A program made the translations under genes and the position numbers. The notes below the pieces were generated by a model that saw nothing but the letters and a program-made list of their open reading frames with translations, made no database searches and had not been told where the DNA came from. This document shows positions 42,344 to 51,191 of a stretch of 64,000 bases of DNA, piece by piece (within the stretch, counting starts at the first letter, position 1; the number at the start of each line of letters is the position of its first letter). Origin of the DNA: Salinicoccus cyprini (GTDB taxonomy: Bacteria > Bacillota > Bacilli > Staphylococcales > Salinicoccaceae); contig NZ_VMSJ01000001.1 of the NCBI RefSeq assembly GCF_007713705.1, positions 186,001 to 250,000 of the forward strand. Reading direction: 5' to 3'.

Positions 42344-42739
42344 ATGAAAAAAGTAATCACCTATGGCACATTCGATCTGATTCATATGGGCCATATCAAT
42401 ATACTGCGCCGGGCAAGGGCGCTCGGAGACCATTTGACCGTGGCAGTATCGTCGGATGACTTCAATACACTGAAGCATAAGCAGGCATACTATTCCTATG
42501 AGGACAGAAAAGAGATACTCGAATCCCTGCGTTTTGTGGACGAAGTGATTCCCGAATGCAGCTGGGACCAGAAGATCGAGGACATAAAGAAGTATGACAT
42601 CGATCTCTTCGTCATGGGTGGCGACTGGGAAGGGGAGTTCGACTTCCTCAAGGAATACTGTGAAGTGAAGTACCTGCCACGTACTGAAGGCATCTCCACG
42701 ACGAAGACCAAAACGGACCTGTCGCACAGAAATGTTTAG
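42344..42739 (+). CDS. tarD: Glycerol-3-phosphate cytidylyltransferase
   Basis: 131 residues behind AGGGGGC. It makes CDP-glycerol from CTP and glycerol-3-phosphate, the donor for all three CDP-glycerol transferases nearby. The nucleotidyltransferase motif HMGH in GTFDLIHMGHINIL and the C-terminal RTEGISTTK signature are intact, and the length matches Bacillus TagD and Staphylococcus TarD. Its last codons overlap the start of tarB by 8 bases, pointing to translational coupling. Divergent from tarF with repeats in between that resemble PhoP boxes. Confidence 0.96.
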   Translation: MKKVITYGTFDLIHMGHINILRRARALGDHLTVAVSSDDFNTLKHKQAYYSYEDRKEILESLRFVDEVIPECSWDQKIEDIKKYDIDLFVMGGDWEGEFDFLKEYCEVKYLPRTEGISTTKTKTDLSHRNV

Positions 42740-43895
42740 GGAAGCAGGGCTTTCGCTCTACCTGGCTGTGGTGCGCGTCCTGTTCACTGTCTGCAGTGTA
42801 CTGCCGCTGAAAAATAAGACCGTCATGCTCTCGGCATTCGGGGACAATATCCAGCAGGTGATCAGTGAAGTATCACGGGAGACATCGTCCCGGATCATCG
42901 TGCTGAAGGAACCGGGATGCAGACGCACCTTCCACGATGTGCCGGAATCGGACATCATCCAGTTTTCGCCGAAGTCCATAACAAATCATTTTAAGGGCAT
43001 CTACCATCTTGCCACATCGAAGGTGGTGTTTGTCGATTCCTATCACGTCATCCTCGCATCATGCGATTTCAGACAGGATGTGACATGCATCCAGCTGTGG
43101 CATGCCAATGGAGCGGTCAAGCTGTTCGGTCTTCGGGATAAGACAATCAAGGAGCGGTCGAGATCCGCACATAGACGGTTCAGACGCGTGTACCAAAGAT
43201 TCCATAAGGTGGCGGTCAGCTCCGATGCCATGGCGGAGATCTTCAAGGCTGCATTTGGCCTGAAAGGTGACAATATGCTTAAAGCCGGTGTTCCACGGAC
43301 GGACTTCTTCCATTCACAGACCGCGCTCGATGCTGCGAAAGACAAGGTAACTGGAAGGCTGCCGCAAATAGAGGGCAAGCAGGTCATCCTGTATGCACCG
43401 ACATTCCGGGATGACGACTTTGAAGTCTGTACACTGCCGCTTGATATCGATGCCATGGAGGTTGCACTGGGTGGCACGTACCATCTGCTCATCCATCTGC
43501 ATCCGGCAGTGGATTTCGAAGGATTCGACAATACCAGTTTTGCGACGGATGTATCAAAGGGGTATGACATATTCGAACTGCTCAGCATTACGGATATTCT
43601 GATTACGGACTATTCATCGATTCCATTCGAGTTCAGCACACTGAAAAGACCGATGATCTTCTATCCGTATGACCTTGAACAGTATGAAGAGAAAAGGGGC
43701 ATCTGGTTCGACTACGAATCCTTTGTCCCTGGACCGGTTGTTCACAATACAAAAGGTATCATCGAATCCATCACAAACCAGGCATTCGACAATGAAGAAA
43801 TCGAAGCATTCGACCGGAAATGGAACACCTACGCCGATGGCAATGCCACGCGCCGGCTGGTTCAATCAATATACAAAAATAGCATCGGAGATTAA
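42732..43895 (+). CDS. tarB: Teichoic acid glycerol phosphate primase
   Basis: 387 residues. TarB/TagB adds the first glycerol phosphate from CDP-glycerol to the ManNAc-GlcNAc linkage unit. The TagB-type motif LWHANGAVKLFG, APTFRDDDF, LIHLHPA and ITDYSSIPFEF are present with both catalytic His residues. An N-terminal amphipathic or hydrophobic segment (residues 5-22) fits membrane association. No strong ribosome site; it overlaps tarD by 8 bases. Its stop codon TAA shares a TTAA with the stop of the convergent gene. Confidence 0.92.
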   Translation: MFREAGLSLYLAVVRVLFTVCSVLPLKNKTVMLSAFGDNIQQVISEVSRETSSRIIVLKEPGCRRTFHDVPESDIIQFSPKSITNHFKGIYHLATSKVVFVDSYHVILASCDFRQDVTCIQLWHANGAVKLFGLRDKTIKERSRSAHRRFRRVYQRFHKVAVSSDAMAEIFKAAFGLKGDNMLKAGVPRTDFFHSQTALDAAKDKVTGRLPQIEGKQVILYAPTFRDDDFEVCTLPLDIDAMEVALGGTYHLLIHLHPAVDFEGFDNTSFATDVSKGYDIFELLSITDILITDYSSIPFEFSTLKRPMIFYPYDLEQYEEKRGIWFDYESFVPGPVVHNTKGIIESITNQAFDNEEIEAFDRKWNTYADGNATRRLVQSIYKNSIGD

Positions 43896-43910
43896 TCCCC
43901 GATGCTATTT
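43877..43910. terminator. Bidirectional terminator built over two stop codons
   Basis: AAATAGCATCGG pairs perfectly with CCGATGCTATTT; the loop contains TTAA, which is the stop of tarB and, on the other strand, of the convergent gene. Confidence 0.85.
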
Positions 43911-46561
43911 ATTTTATCCATGACTGCATTATAAATTCGTCTGCGGTTTTTATGATCCTGATAAGTGAATATTCCCGACAAATCATTGGTCTTCGGCTGG
44001 AAGCCGTTATGAATGTATGTCTCAATCGCATCCACCAGTGCCTCTTCCGTATGGGCAATATCTCCGATGAAAGTTTCCGGAATTGGCCTGAGACTGCCTT
44101 GTCTGAAGAACCGCTTCGCATCGAAATGATAGTAGGCGACCGGCTTTTGCATCAAAGTGAAGTCGAAGCTGACACTTGAGAAGTCGGTAATAAGTAAGGC
44201 ATGCTGTATCAGCAGGTCCTGGACCGTCTGCTGACCGAGCCGGATGAAGCGGATGTTCGGACCAAGGTCCATATGTTCATTGTTGAAAGAGCCCTGTGCC
44301 CGGTAGTGCGGATAGAAGTTCAGTTGTACATCGTTTTCTTCAAGCAGCCGGTTCAGCCGTGCATTGTGGATGAAGCTGTTATAGCGGGAAAAATACTCGC
44401 TCGCGAGAAACGCCTCGTCCGTATTAATCCAGTCCCGCCATGTCGGCATGAGCAGAATGTCCTTAGGATGATCATCATAAGGGAGCAGGTCGAAGCGGGC
44501 GAGTCCTGTAACAGCCACTTCCTCATCACTGTACCCCATTTTATTCATGACGACATCTTGCTTCTCCACTTCACTGCTGACGATGAACAGATTGAACGGC
44601 AGGTCATAGTATTTCCGATGGTATTCCACCGGCTTGCGGCCAAGTACGCCATGCTGGAGAAAGATTTTGACCGTGTCTTCATATCCGAAGAATCCTCGAG
44701 CTGCCTTATAGGGCAGCAGATTTTCAAGGTCATGAGTACCGAGCAGCACGCCTGCACGAAATGCCACATCGAAATGCATCTTTGAACCGAAGCGGAGGAC
44801 GTTTGATTCCTCCCTGATCTTCTGATAGTCCTCCGATGTATCCTCGATGACGTAGTATGCCTCAATATCCGTGTGTGCCTTCAGCCATCTGAACATGGCA
44901 TAGCCATTATCCTGGGCGGTATCATACCGCTCGCCGAGCAGCCACATATTCATATCCTTTTCAATTGAACCTTTAGGCAGCTCGATGCTCTCGGGAATCA
45001 TGAAGCTCTCGAGTTTCAGATTGTTGAATGGCGTGATTGTAATCAGATGATAGTGCGTGTTCCCAAGAGAATCCATTACTTCTTGCCGGCCGTAGTGGGT
45101 ATCCTTCTTATAGACGGCATCTTTCAGTTTGATCTTCTCTTTCCGCAGCACGTTCCCACTGGAATGGACGATTTCAACGAACAGGTCGATGACCGTCTTA
45201 TCTTTGCTTTTGATGTCGATGATATCAACTGATCTCAAGTCCACCCGAAATCGTTCATCAATCTCCACCCGGGCATATTCCTGTGAATACCGGTCGACGA
45301 ATGCAAGGTAGGGTGTACAGTCGATAAATGCATCCTGCCCCTTTATATAGCCATGAATCGTAAAGTCATCCACCTGTACCACCTGCCGTCTGAGTGGACG
45401 CTGTGCCACATTGAAGCCGAGTAGTCCATCGCGGCGTCCATAGAACCAGATTTTAAAAATCTCGTGCTGATATTCCGCCTGAATCCGACCGGGAAACCCG
45501 ATGGCGTTGAGGTTGCTGATATTCGGCTGAAGACGAATCGGTTCCGGCCCACTGGTTTCTAGTACCAGCCGCTTTCTTGAAACAGTATCGATCAGGGCGG
45601 AAAGGGGCACCTGGATCTCAGTCGCCATTGTCTCTTCAGAGCTTAAAAACGGTACTTCAACCGTTTCGCCCGTAGTGGCATCGACAATCATCAGTGTTTG
45701 CAATGTGGCGGGTGAATTGAATGCGAATTGCATATTAATATGATCATCTTCCACACTGGCATCAAACCGGGTCAGCTCAATCTCATGCTTCGTAATCTCT
45801 GCAGTCAAATATCCATCCTCGGAAAGATATGTAATCTCATGGTTCATTGTATCCATCGTCAGAGCATCTCCGCTGAAGGTCAGCGGTGCCAGTTCATGGC
45901 CATGAAGCAGGTAGAGCGTCGGATGCCCCTCAGTTAGTATGTTGAAATTTTCGACTTCCATAGTGTTGGCATCATGAGAAACATGCTCCAGCACTCTGAG
46001 CCTGCTCTGGTAGAGACATGCCAGGCGACACTCTGAATCCACTGTCTCTTTAACTTCCAACTTCAGATGCCCATAAGCTGCAGATAGATGTTCAACCTCT
46101 GCCGGCTGTGCCATATTGAAGCGGTAGCCAGGTAACAAATTCTCGATCACCAGACTGCCTTGTGTCGATACGTTGAAGTATTTATCGTTTGAGAAGAAGG
46201 ACAGCTTCTGGCGCTCTTCATTCCCATCCAGTCCAACAATCATCTGCTTCTGGTTATGTTTCACCTCGATGGATGCTCGACCGTCCATATCATCGAGCAC
46301 TATGTAGGGGACCTTGATCTGCAGCCGGTTCTGCTCGATACGGTAATCGAGGCCGTATTTTGTACCAGCAGAGGACAGCTCTATCTCCAGCTTATGCTCC
46401 AGTTGATACTTCATGAAATTCTTTAATGTCAGGTTGACGGTGAAGTGGTGTGCATGGGTTTCCACATCATGCAGTGTCACCTTCTTGATCAGATACTCCC
46501 GTATATTGCGGGGCACCCGCTTCCGGAGCCTGCTGCCCATCTTTCTCCTGAATGTGTTCAT
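43892..46561 (-). CDS. CDP-glycerol glycerophosphotransferase with long N-terminal region
   Basis: About 889 residues; the ATG at 46561 follows AGGAGGTG and is preferred to a GTG two codons earlier. The last 380 residues are a TagF-family transferase: LQHGVLGRKP (first His), MPTWRDW, NFYPHYR (second His) and ITDFSSVSFDF. The first 500 residues are beta-rich, without signal peptide or membrane segment, and resemble nothing I can name; they may bind the polymer and set chain length. It could be the main poly(glycerol phosphate) polymerase or make a second glycerol-phosphate decoration. Convergent with tarB. Confidence 0.82.
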   Translation of the reverse strand: MNTFRRKMGSRLRKRVPRNIREYLIKKVTLHDVETHAHHFTVNLTLKNFMKYQLEHKLEIELSSAGTKYGLDYRIEQNRLQIKVPYIVLDDMDGRASIEVKHNQKQMIVGLDGNEERQKLSFFSNDKYFNVSTQGSLVIENLLPGYRFNMAQPAEVEHLSAAYGHLKLEVKETVDSECRLACLYQSRLRVLEHVSHDANTMEVENFNILTEGHPTLYLLHGHELAPLTFSGDALTMDTMNHEITYLSEDGYLTAEITKHEIELTRFDASVEDDHINMQFAFNSPATLQTLMIVDATTGETVEVPFLSSEETMATEIQVPLSALIDTVSRKRLVLETSGPEPIRLQPNISNLNAIGFPGRIQAEYQHEIFKIWFYGRRDGLLGFNVAQRPLRRQVVQVDDFTIHGYIKGQDAFIDCTPYLAFVDRYSQEYARVEIDERFRVDLRSVDIIDIKSKDKTVIDLFVEIVHSSGNVLRKEKIKLKDAVYKKDTHYGRQEVMDSLGNTHYHLITITPFNNLKLESFMIPESIELPKGSIEKDMNMWLLGERYDTAQDNGYAMFRWLKAHTDIEAYYVIEDTSEDYQKIREESNVLRFGSKMHFDVAFRAGVLLGTHDLENLLPYKAARGFFGYEDTVKIFLQHGVLGRKPVEYHRKYYDLPFNLFIVSSEVEKQDVVMNKMGYSDEEVAVTGLARFDLLPYDDHPKDILLMPTWRDWINTDEAFLASEYFSRYNSFIHNARLNRLLEENDVQLNFYPHYRAQGSFNNEHMDLGPNIRFIRLGQQTVQDLLIQHALLITDFSSVSFDFTLMQKPVAYYHFDAKRFFRQGSLRPIPETFIGDIAHTEEALVDAIETYIHNGFQPKTNDLSGIFTYQDHKNRRRIYNAVMDKINSIGD

Positions 46562-46680
46562 AGCCACACCTCCTGTATGTATGGTGTCTTATCCATATTC
46601 TACTTCATTTCACGATTCAAGTACAAAGCAGTTTGAAAATAGGAGAGTGGCACGACCACCCCAATCCATACATTAGAAAA

Positions 46681-46704
46681 GAGCAACTGGCTTACCAGAT
46701 GCTC
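46681..46704 (-). terminator. Intrinsic terminator of the ytoQ group
   Basis: Arms GAGCA-x-CTGG and CCAG-x-TGCTC with a 4-base loop; followed on the leftward strand by TTTTCT. Confidence 0.7.
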
Positions 46705-46717
46705 CTTATAGACGATA

Positions 46718-47200
46718 CTATTCAATTTCGAACTTTACCCCACACCTTGGCGGAATGGTATCATTCATCCATTTGTCATTCAGCAGCTGGACATAGAGAT
46801 CGTATGCCGCATTGCCATAGATCTTATCCTCTCCAAATACATAGAAGGGTGGCAATGGTTCGTCACTCCATAGGTCCTCATGGGAGAAGTGGGTGATCAG
46901 CTGCTTCAGTGCTTCGAGGTCCTCACGAAACTTCGGACTCCGCTTGCCGCCACGGCGCTGGTGCTCGAGGTCACATGCAACAAGCAGTTCGAATGTGTCG
47001 GTAATATAAGGATAGCCGTTGTTGTATATATGATTCACAATCGGGTGGTGCCGATAGCGCGTATTCGTATCCAGTATCTCAAGCAGGCTCAGATTGACCC
47101 GCAGAATCTGATAGAGTTCGAGCACCTGCTTGCTCAACCTGCGGTTGTCGAGATACCGCGCGCTCACTTCATGCGAAGGGCTGACTCTGAATACTTGCAT
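46718..47200 (-). CDS. Pyrimidine-dimer DNA glycosylase-like protein
   Basis: 160 residues. The start MQVFRVSPSHEVSARYLDNRRLSKQ and a later RYRHHPIVNHIYNN recall small bacterial and phage proteins annotated as pyrimidine dimer DNA glycosylase (MQ-F-x-P, LD-x-RRL-x-KQ, HHP). If the reading is right it would take part in repair of UV damage. Its ATG overlaps the last base of the ytoQ stop (TAATG), so the two genes are translationally coupled. There is no link to glycan synthesis in its sequence. Family match is by memory of short motifs only. Confidence 0.5.
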   Translation of the reverse strand: MQVFRVSPSHEVSARYLDNRRLSKQVLELYQILRVNLSLLEILDTNTRYRHHPIVNHIYNNGYPYITDTFELLVACDLEHQRRGGKRSPKFREDLEALKQLITHFSHEDLWSDEPLPPFYVFGEDKIYGNAAYDLYVQLLNDKWMNDTIPPRCGVKFEIE

Positions 47201-47640
47201 TATTCGTAGATGTAGGCGAGCACATCGAGCGCCTGTTCCACGGTCTCCACCGTGATGTTCGCCTTGTTGGACAACTCTTTAAGCGGGTGGATCAGTTCTT
47301 CCGGACGCACGATGATGAGCGGCTTGCCGAGTGTCACAGCAGCGCTCGCATCCATCGCCGTATTCCATTGCTTGTACTTCTCGCCGAAGAGCGCAATGAC
47401 GACATCCGACTTCTGCATAAGCACCTGTGTGCGCAGATTGTTGACGGCGGAAGCGGCATCATCCTTGAAGAAAGGCCCCGGCTGCTTGCCTAGGATAACC
47501 TCTCCGATATTGTCCGAACGGTCATGGTTCGTCTGCGGGCCGACGAAAGTGAGCGGCAGGTTCCTATCCTTCGCCAGACTTTTGACTTCCTCGCGCCAGT
47601 CGTCGTGGATCTGGCCTGCCAAGTATACTGTAAGTTCCAT
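47200..47640 (-). CDS. ytoQ: YtoQ family protein
   Basis: 146 residues from the ATG at 47640; an ATG two codons earlier touches the AGGAGG site directly and is unlikely. ELTVYLAGQIHDDWR, FVGPQTNHDRSDNIG, ALFGEKYKQWN and IIVRPEELIHPLKEL identify YtoQ, a conserved Firmicutes protein of unknown function with a nucleoside 2-deoxyribosyltransferase-like fold. Cytoplasmic. It is the first gene of a two-gene group with the DNA-glycosylase-like gene. Confidence 0.85.
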   Translation of the reverse strand: MELTVYLAGQIHDDWREEVKSLAKDRNLPLTFVGPQTNHDRSDNIGEVILGKQPGPFFKDDAASAVNNLRTQVLMQKSDVVIALFGEKYKQWNTAMDASAAVTLGKPLIIVRPEELIHPLKELSNKANITVETVEQALDVLAYIYE

Positions 47641-47702
47641 AATCATCCTCCTAGTGCTGTTTCCATCAATGATACCGTAAATCGATAGCCTTTAAAATAA
47701 AA

Positions 47703-47720
47703 GAAGCCCCGCCGAAGCGG
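47703..47720 (-). terminator. Intrinsic terminator of the oxidoreductase gene
   Basis: GCCCCGC and GCGGGGC with a TTCG tetraloop on the leftward strand, followed by TTCTTTTATTTT. Confidence 0.92.
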
Positions 47721-47736
47721 GGCGATACCTCACATA

Positions 47737-48354
47737 TTACATCGTGTTGCCTTCTGCTGGAATCGGATTTTCCTTCAAGATTTTTGCCAGATGCATCGTA
47801 TTATAGGCAAGCATCTGTACGTGTGTCTTCGTGAAGTCGTTGTCCCGTTCCGTATCGATATATGAAGGGCCTGGACCAGCGTCTCCGACCCAGTACGTAT
47901 CGACATTCGGTGGGATGGTGAATCCGATATGGGACAGTCCATAAAGGATGGATTGGGCAGCATGCTTCGCGCCGTCTTCATTACCGGTGACGACCACGCC
48001 GCCGACCTTGTTGTAGAAGATGGCCTGACCTTTGTCGTTCGTCAATGATGCGCTGCCATAGAGACGTTCAATCAGCAGTGTCGCAACACTACTCTTCTCG
48101 CCGAGCCAAATCGGTGTGCCGATGATGACGATGTCCGCTGCCTTCACTTTCTCGAGAATATGGGGGAATTCATCACCATCGCCCATGTCATCCGCAATCC
48201 CGTATCTGATATCGTAGTCGTTCACCCTAAGGATTTCCGTCTCGACACCTTCCTTCTCGTGTATATCCATGACTTCTCTCGCAAGGACTTCTGTACTGGA
48301 TGCTTCATCTCCATACTTCAATGTTGTGTTGAGTATCAGTGCTTTCAATGCCAC
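47737..48354 (-). CDS. NAD(P)H-dependent FMN oxidoreductase (flavodoxin-like)
   Basis: 205 residues; GTG start eight bases after GGAGG. The flavodoxin-like fold is shown by KALILNTTLKYGDEASST (FMN phosphate loop), IVIIGTPIWLGEKSS and VGGVVVTGNEDGAKH. Proteins of this family reduce FMN, quinones or azo compounds with NAD(P)H. Cytoplasmic. No connection to the glycan genes is apparent, and it has its own terminator. Confidence 0.85.
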   Translation of the reverse strand: MALKALILNTTLKYGDEASSTEVLAREVMDIHEKEGVETEILRVNDYDIRYGIADDMGDGDEFPHILEKVKAADIVIIGTPIWLGEKSSVATLLIERLYGSASLTNDKGQAIFYNKVGGVVVTGNEDGAKHAAQSILYGLSHIGFTIPPNVDTYWVGDAGPGPSYIDTERDNDFTKTHVQMLAYNTMHLAKILKENPIPAEGNTM

Positions 48355-48425
48355 AAATATTCCTCCATTCGTTTAGCTATACATATTACTATGCCCGAAG
48401 TTGCCGGAATGGAAACACAAAAAGA

Positions 48426-48447
48426 CACTGGAGAGAAATCTTCAGTG
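48426..48447 (-). terminator. Intrinsic terminator of ykvI
   Basis: A 9-base stem CACTGGAGA with TCTTCAGTG (one G-T pair), GAAA loop on the plus strand; the leftward transcript then runs into TGTCTTTTTG. Confidence 0.75.
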
Positions 48448-48456
48448 CCCAAAGAA

Positions 48457-49527
48457 TCATACCAGCTTCTTCTGGGTGAACTTGTTCATCACCCAGCGGA
48501 CGGTCAAGCCGGCTGCGATGAACAGTCCGATATAGCCGAATATCGGATAGAAGATGTTGACCAGATCCACAAATCCGACAAAGCTCAGTGCATAGCCGAA
48601 TAATAGTCCAACAGTAAGCATGATCTTATACTTTTTGGAATAGGGTGCTGAAAACCGTGTCAGGAATGGATACATCAGACCGACTGCGGTATTATAGATG
48701 ACGAGCAGCATGACAATCGACAGCCCAAGACTGAGTATCGGATGGATGCTCTCGGCAAGCACAAGTGTAGGCAGTGCGGCTTCATTGGCGATGTCCAGAT
48801 TCGCGAGCAGTCCGCCATTGATCAGAAGCATCAGCAACAGGATGATGATGCCGCCGACAAGCGCACCCCGTCTTGCAGCTTTGTGTTTGGATGCCTCAGA
48901 CCCCATGATGGACAGGAAACTGAAAGCACTGGCCAGTACAAGTCCGCTATAAGTAATTGCGTCCCACCACCATAGACCTGAAGGCGTCCGGTCGATGTCC
49001 GTATGCGCATTGACTTCACTGAATGGGATATCAGGGTTGAATATGTTGAATGCAGCTATGATGAGTATGAATATAATAAGGAATGGCGTCACCACACCAA
49101 GCACCGCAATGATCTTGTTGAAGTCGAGCAGCAGCGTGGCGAATACCGCAATCATCATGATCAGTGCACCGAGCCATGGCGCCACGCCGAAACTTTCATA
49201 GAATGCCGAGCCTGCACCGGCAAGCATGATGACCGCAATGCCGTATAGGAAAAAGACGAGTATGTAGTCGATGCCTTTTCCGATAATACTTCCAAACATT
49301 GTATTGATGGGTACCTCGTGGGAATCGGCTTTAAGTCGATAGCCGAGTTTAGCCGCCTGACGTCCAACAAATATGACGATCAGTGCAGAGAGCAGTATGG
49401 CAGCGTAGCTCCACGTACCATAGTTGGTAAAGAACTGGAGCATTTCCTGTCCAGTAGAAAAACCAGCACCTACAATGACACCTGTGTAGGCAAATCCAAT
49501 AATCATCGATTCACGTCGATAGCTCAA
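48457..49527 (-). CDS. ykvI: YkvI family membrane transporter
   Basis: 356 residues; TTG start six bases after GGAGGAG. About ten membrane helices. FAYTGVIVGAGFSTGQEMLQFF at the start is the signature of the YkvI family, related to the amino acid-polyamine-organocation-type (LeuT-fold) transporters. The substrate is unknown. It ends with a short basic tail. It is a stand-alone gene between the housekeeping block and the capsule operon and is probably not part of either. Confidence 0.85.
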   Translation of the reverse strand: MSYRRESMIIGFAYTGVIVGAGFSTGQEMLQFFTNYGTWSYAAILLSALIVIFVGRQAAKLGYRLKADSHEVPINTMFGSIIGKGIDYILVFFLYGIAVIMLAGAGSAFYESFGVAPWLGALIMMIAVFATLLLDFNKIIAVLGVVTPFLIIFILIIAAFNIFNPDIPFSEVNAHTDIDRTPSGLWWWDAITYSGLVLASAFSFLSIMGSEASKHKAARRGALVGGIIILLLMLLINGGLLANLDIANEAALPTLVLAESIHPILSLGLSIVMLLVIYNTAVGLMYPFLTRFSAPYSKKYKIMLTVGLLFGYALSFVGFVDLVNIFYPIFGYIGLFIAAGLTVRWVMNKFTQKKLV

Positions 49528-49787
49528 AAAATCTCCTCCGTATTTTGTTTTGACACTCTATAACTATAGACACTTTCCGAAAACTTAAACAATATTTTGA
49601 TAATGGTGCAGATCCGTGCAACAATGTGTCCACGGCAATTCATTTATCTTCGATTAATACTAATAAGAACAAGGTAGCGCTTTCTCCAAAAAGTTTGAAA
49701 TATTTATGCCAATATCTTTCATATTCTGATATAGTAAGGAAATGTAAACATACATAACATATATACATATAAATTATGGAGGCCAAT
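49528..49787 (+). other. Capsule operon upstream region
   Basis: 260 bases between ykvI and capA, divergent. It contains the extended -10 box at 49727-49735 and an AT-rich leader of about 45 bases; no gene or strong hairpin seen. Confidence 0.6.
49727..49735 (+). promoter_or_regulatory. Extended -10 promoter of the capsule operon
   Basis: TGATATAGT, a TG-extended -10 box, about 50 bases before the capA start; no good -35 box. Confidence 0.45.
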
Positions 49788-50459
49788 ATGGAAGAAACAT
49801 TGAATCTGGAAGACATTCTGGAAGTAATCAAGAAAAACCTGGCGATGATCATCGCCCTTGTACTGCTTTTCGGTTCCATCGCCGCATTCGCCACTGCATT
49901 TCTAATGACTCCACAATACGAAGCCAACACACAAATACTTGTGAGCCAGTCACACAATTCCGAAGTAGCTGTGGATAACCAGAACATTCAAGCCAGCCTT
50001 CAACTGATCAATACATATAGAGACATCATCAAAAGTCCGACCGTGCTTGATGATGTTGTCGCAAACCTTAATCTGGAACAATCGACCAGTGCACTATCTG
50101 AACAGATCACCGTCAACAATCAGGACCAGTCACAAGTTGTAACTGTTACAGTGTCAGATGCCAGTCCGGAAAATGCGGAAACGATTGCCAATGAAGTGGC
50201 AAATGTGTTCCAGCAGAGAGTGACGGAAGTCATGAACGTCGATAACGTCTCCATCCTTGCACCTGCTGACATCGGTGAAGATCCTTCCCCAGTATCTCCA
50301 CAACCTTTGATCAACGTCGCAATTGGTATGATCCTCGGCGCACTGCTCGGACTCGGAATCGCGTTCTTGAGAGAATTCCTGGATAAGCGCGTGAAGACAG
50401 AAGAAGAAATTCAAAAACACTTGGATCTGCCGGTACTCGGAACCATCGCCAAATTCTAA
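49788..50459 (+). CDS. capA: Capsule chain-length regulator and tyrosine-kinase activator
   Basis: 223 residues; the ATG at 49788 is five bases after GGAGG, better than the ATG at 49776 which contains the site. Two membrane helices (about 22-44 and 178-198) enclose a Wzz-type outer domain, and the C-terminal cytoplasmic tail EEIQKHLDLPVLGTIAKF is the segment that activates the partner kinase. It is the first gene of a capA-capB-capC set like YwqC-YwqD-YwqE. It sets polymer length together with CapB. Confidence 0.93.
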   Translation: MEETLNLEDILEVIKKNLAMIIALVLLFGSIAAFATAFLMTPQYEANTQILVSQSHNSEVAVDNQNIQASLQLINTYRDIIKSPTVLDDVVANLNLEQSTSALSEQITVNNQDQSQVVTVTVSDASPENAETIANEVANVFQQRVTEVMNVDNVSILAPADIGEDPSPVSPQPLINVAIGMILGALLGLGIAFLREFLDKRVKTEEEIQKHLDLPVLGTIAKF

Positions 50460-50480
50460 TAGTAGGAAGGAAATAGAGTT

Positions 50481-51191
50481 ATGTTCAGAAGAGATAAGCA
50501 TTCATATACGTCCGGTCCCAGACAATTGATTGTGGAAAAAGAACCGAAATCACCCGTCAGTGAGCAGTTCCGTTCCATCAGAACAAACATCATGTATTCA
50601 AGTGTGGATAAAGAAATTAAGACGGTAATTTTCACCTCTGCAACGCCAAGTGCAGGCAAATCGACGACTGCAGCGAATATTGCGCTTACATATGCTCAGT
50701 CGGGTAAGCGAACTGTACTAGTAGATGCGGATCTGCGTCGTCCGACAATGCACTACACATTTGAATTGACAAATCAGCGTGGGCTTTCAACAGCAATCGT
50801 CAATGATATGCCAGTGGAGAACATTCTCAGGGAAACCAGCATAGAAAATCTGGATGTCGTGACGAGTGGGCCCATACCACCGAACCCGTCAGAACTTCTA
50901 TCTTCGAAGAAAATGGCACATCTGTTGAAGACATTCTCCATGCACTATGATATGGTCATCATAGATACACCGCCGCTTCTTGCGGTAACGGATGCTCAGG
51001 TGCTGAGTAAAGTTGTAGATGGTACAATACTGGTGACTGATGTGACTGGCAATAATAGAGACCGACTGCAGGATGCTAAAAAGTTGTTGGAAAAGGCAGA
51101 TGCGAACATTCTAGGTGTCGTCATGAACAACAAGAAGATGAATACTAAAAATGATAACTATTACTACTATTATGGAAGTGATGAATCTTGA
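50481..51191 (+). CDS. capB: Capsule tyrosine kinase (BY-kinase)
   Basis: 236 residues. Walker A SATPSAGKSTT at 53-63, Walker A' VLVDADLRRP at about 79-88 and Walker B MVIIDTPP are intact; the C-terminus has a cluster of five Tyr (NYYYYYG), the autophosphorylation sites. Together with CapA it forms the kinase that controls capsule polymerisation and export. The gene overlaps capC by 4 bases. Compare the ATPase-dead relative at 32588. Confidence 0.95.
   Translation: MFRRDKHSYTSGPRQLIVEKEPKSPVSEQFRSIRTNIMYSSVDKEIKTVIFTSATPSAGKSTTAANIALTYAQSGKRTVLVDADLRRPTMHYTFELTNQRGLSTAIVNDMPVENILRETSIENLDVVTSGPIPPNPSELLSSKKMAHLLKTFSMHYDMVIIDTPPLLAVTDAQVLSKVVDGTILVTDVTGNNRDRLQDAKKLLEKADANILGVVMNNKKMNTKNDNYYYYYGSDES

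Noticed and set aside
44201-44785. Open frame of 194 codons on the plus strand
   Set aside because: Antisense to the catalytic part of the long CDP-glycerol transferase gene; no independent support.
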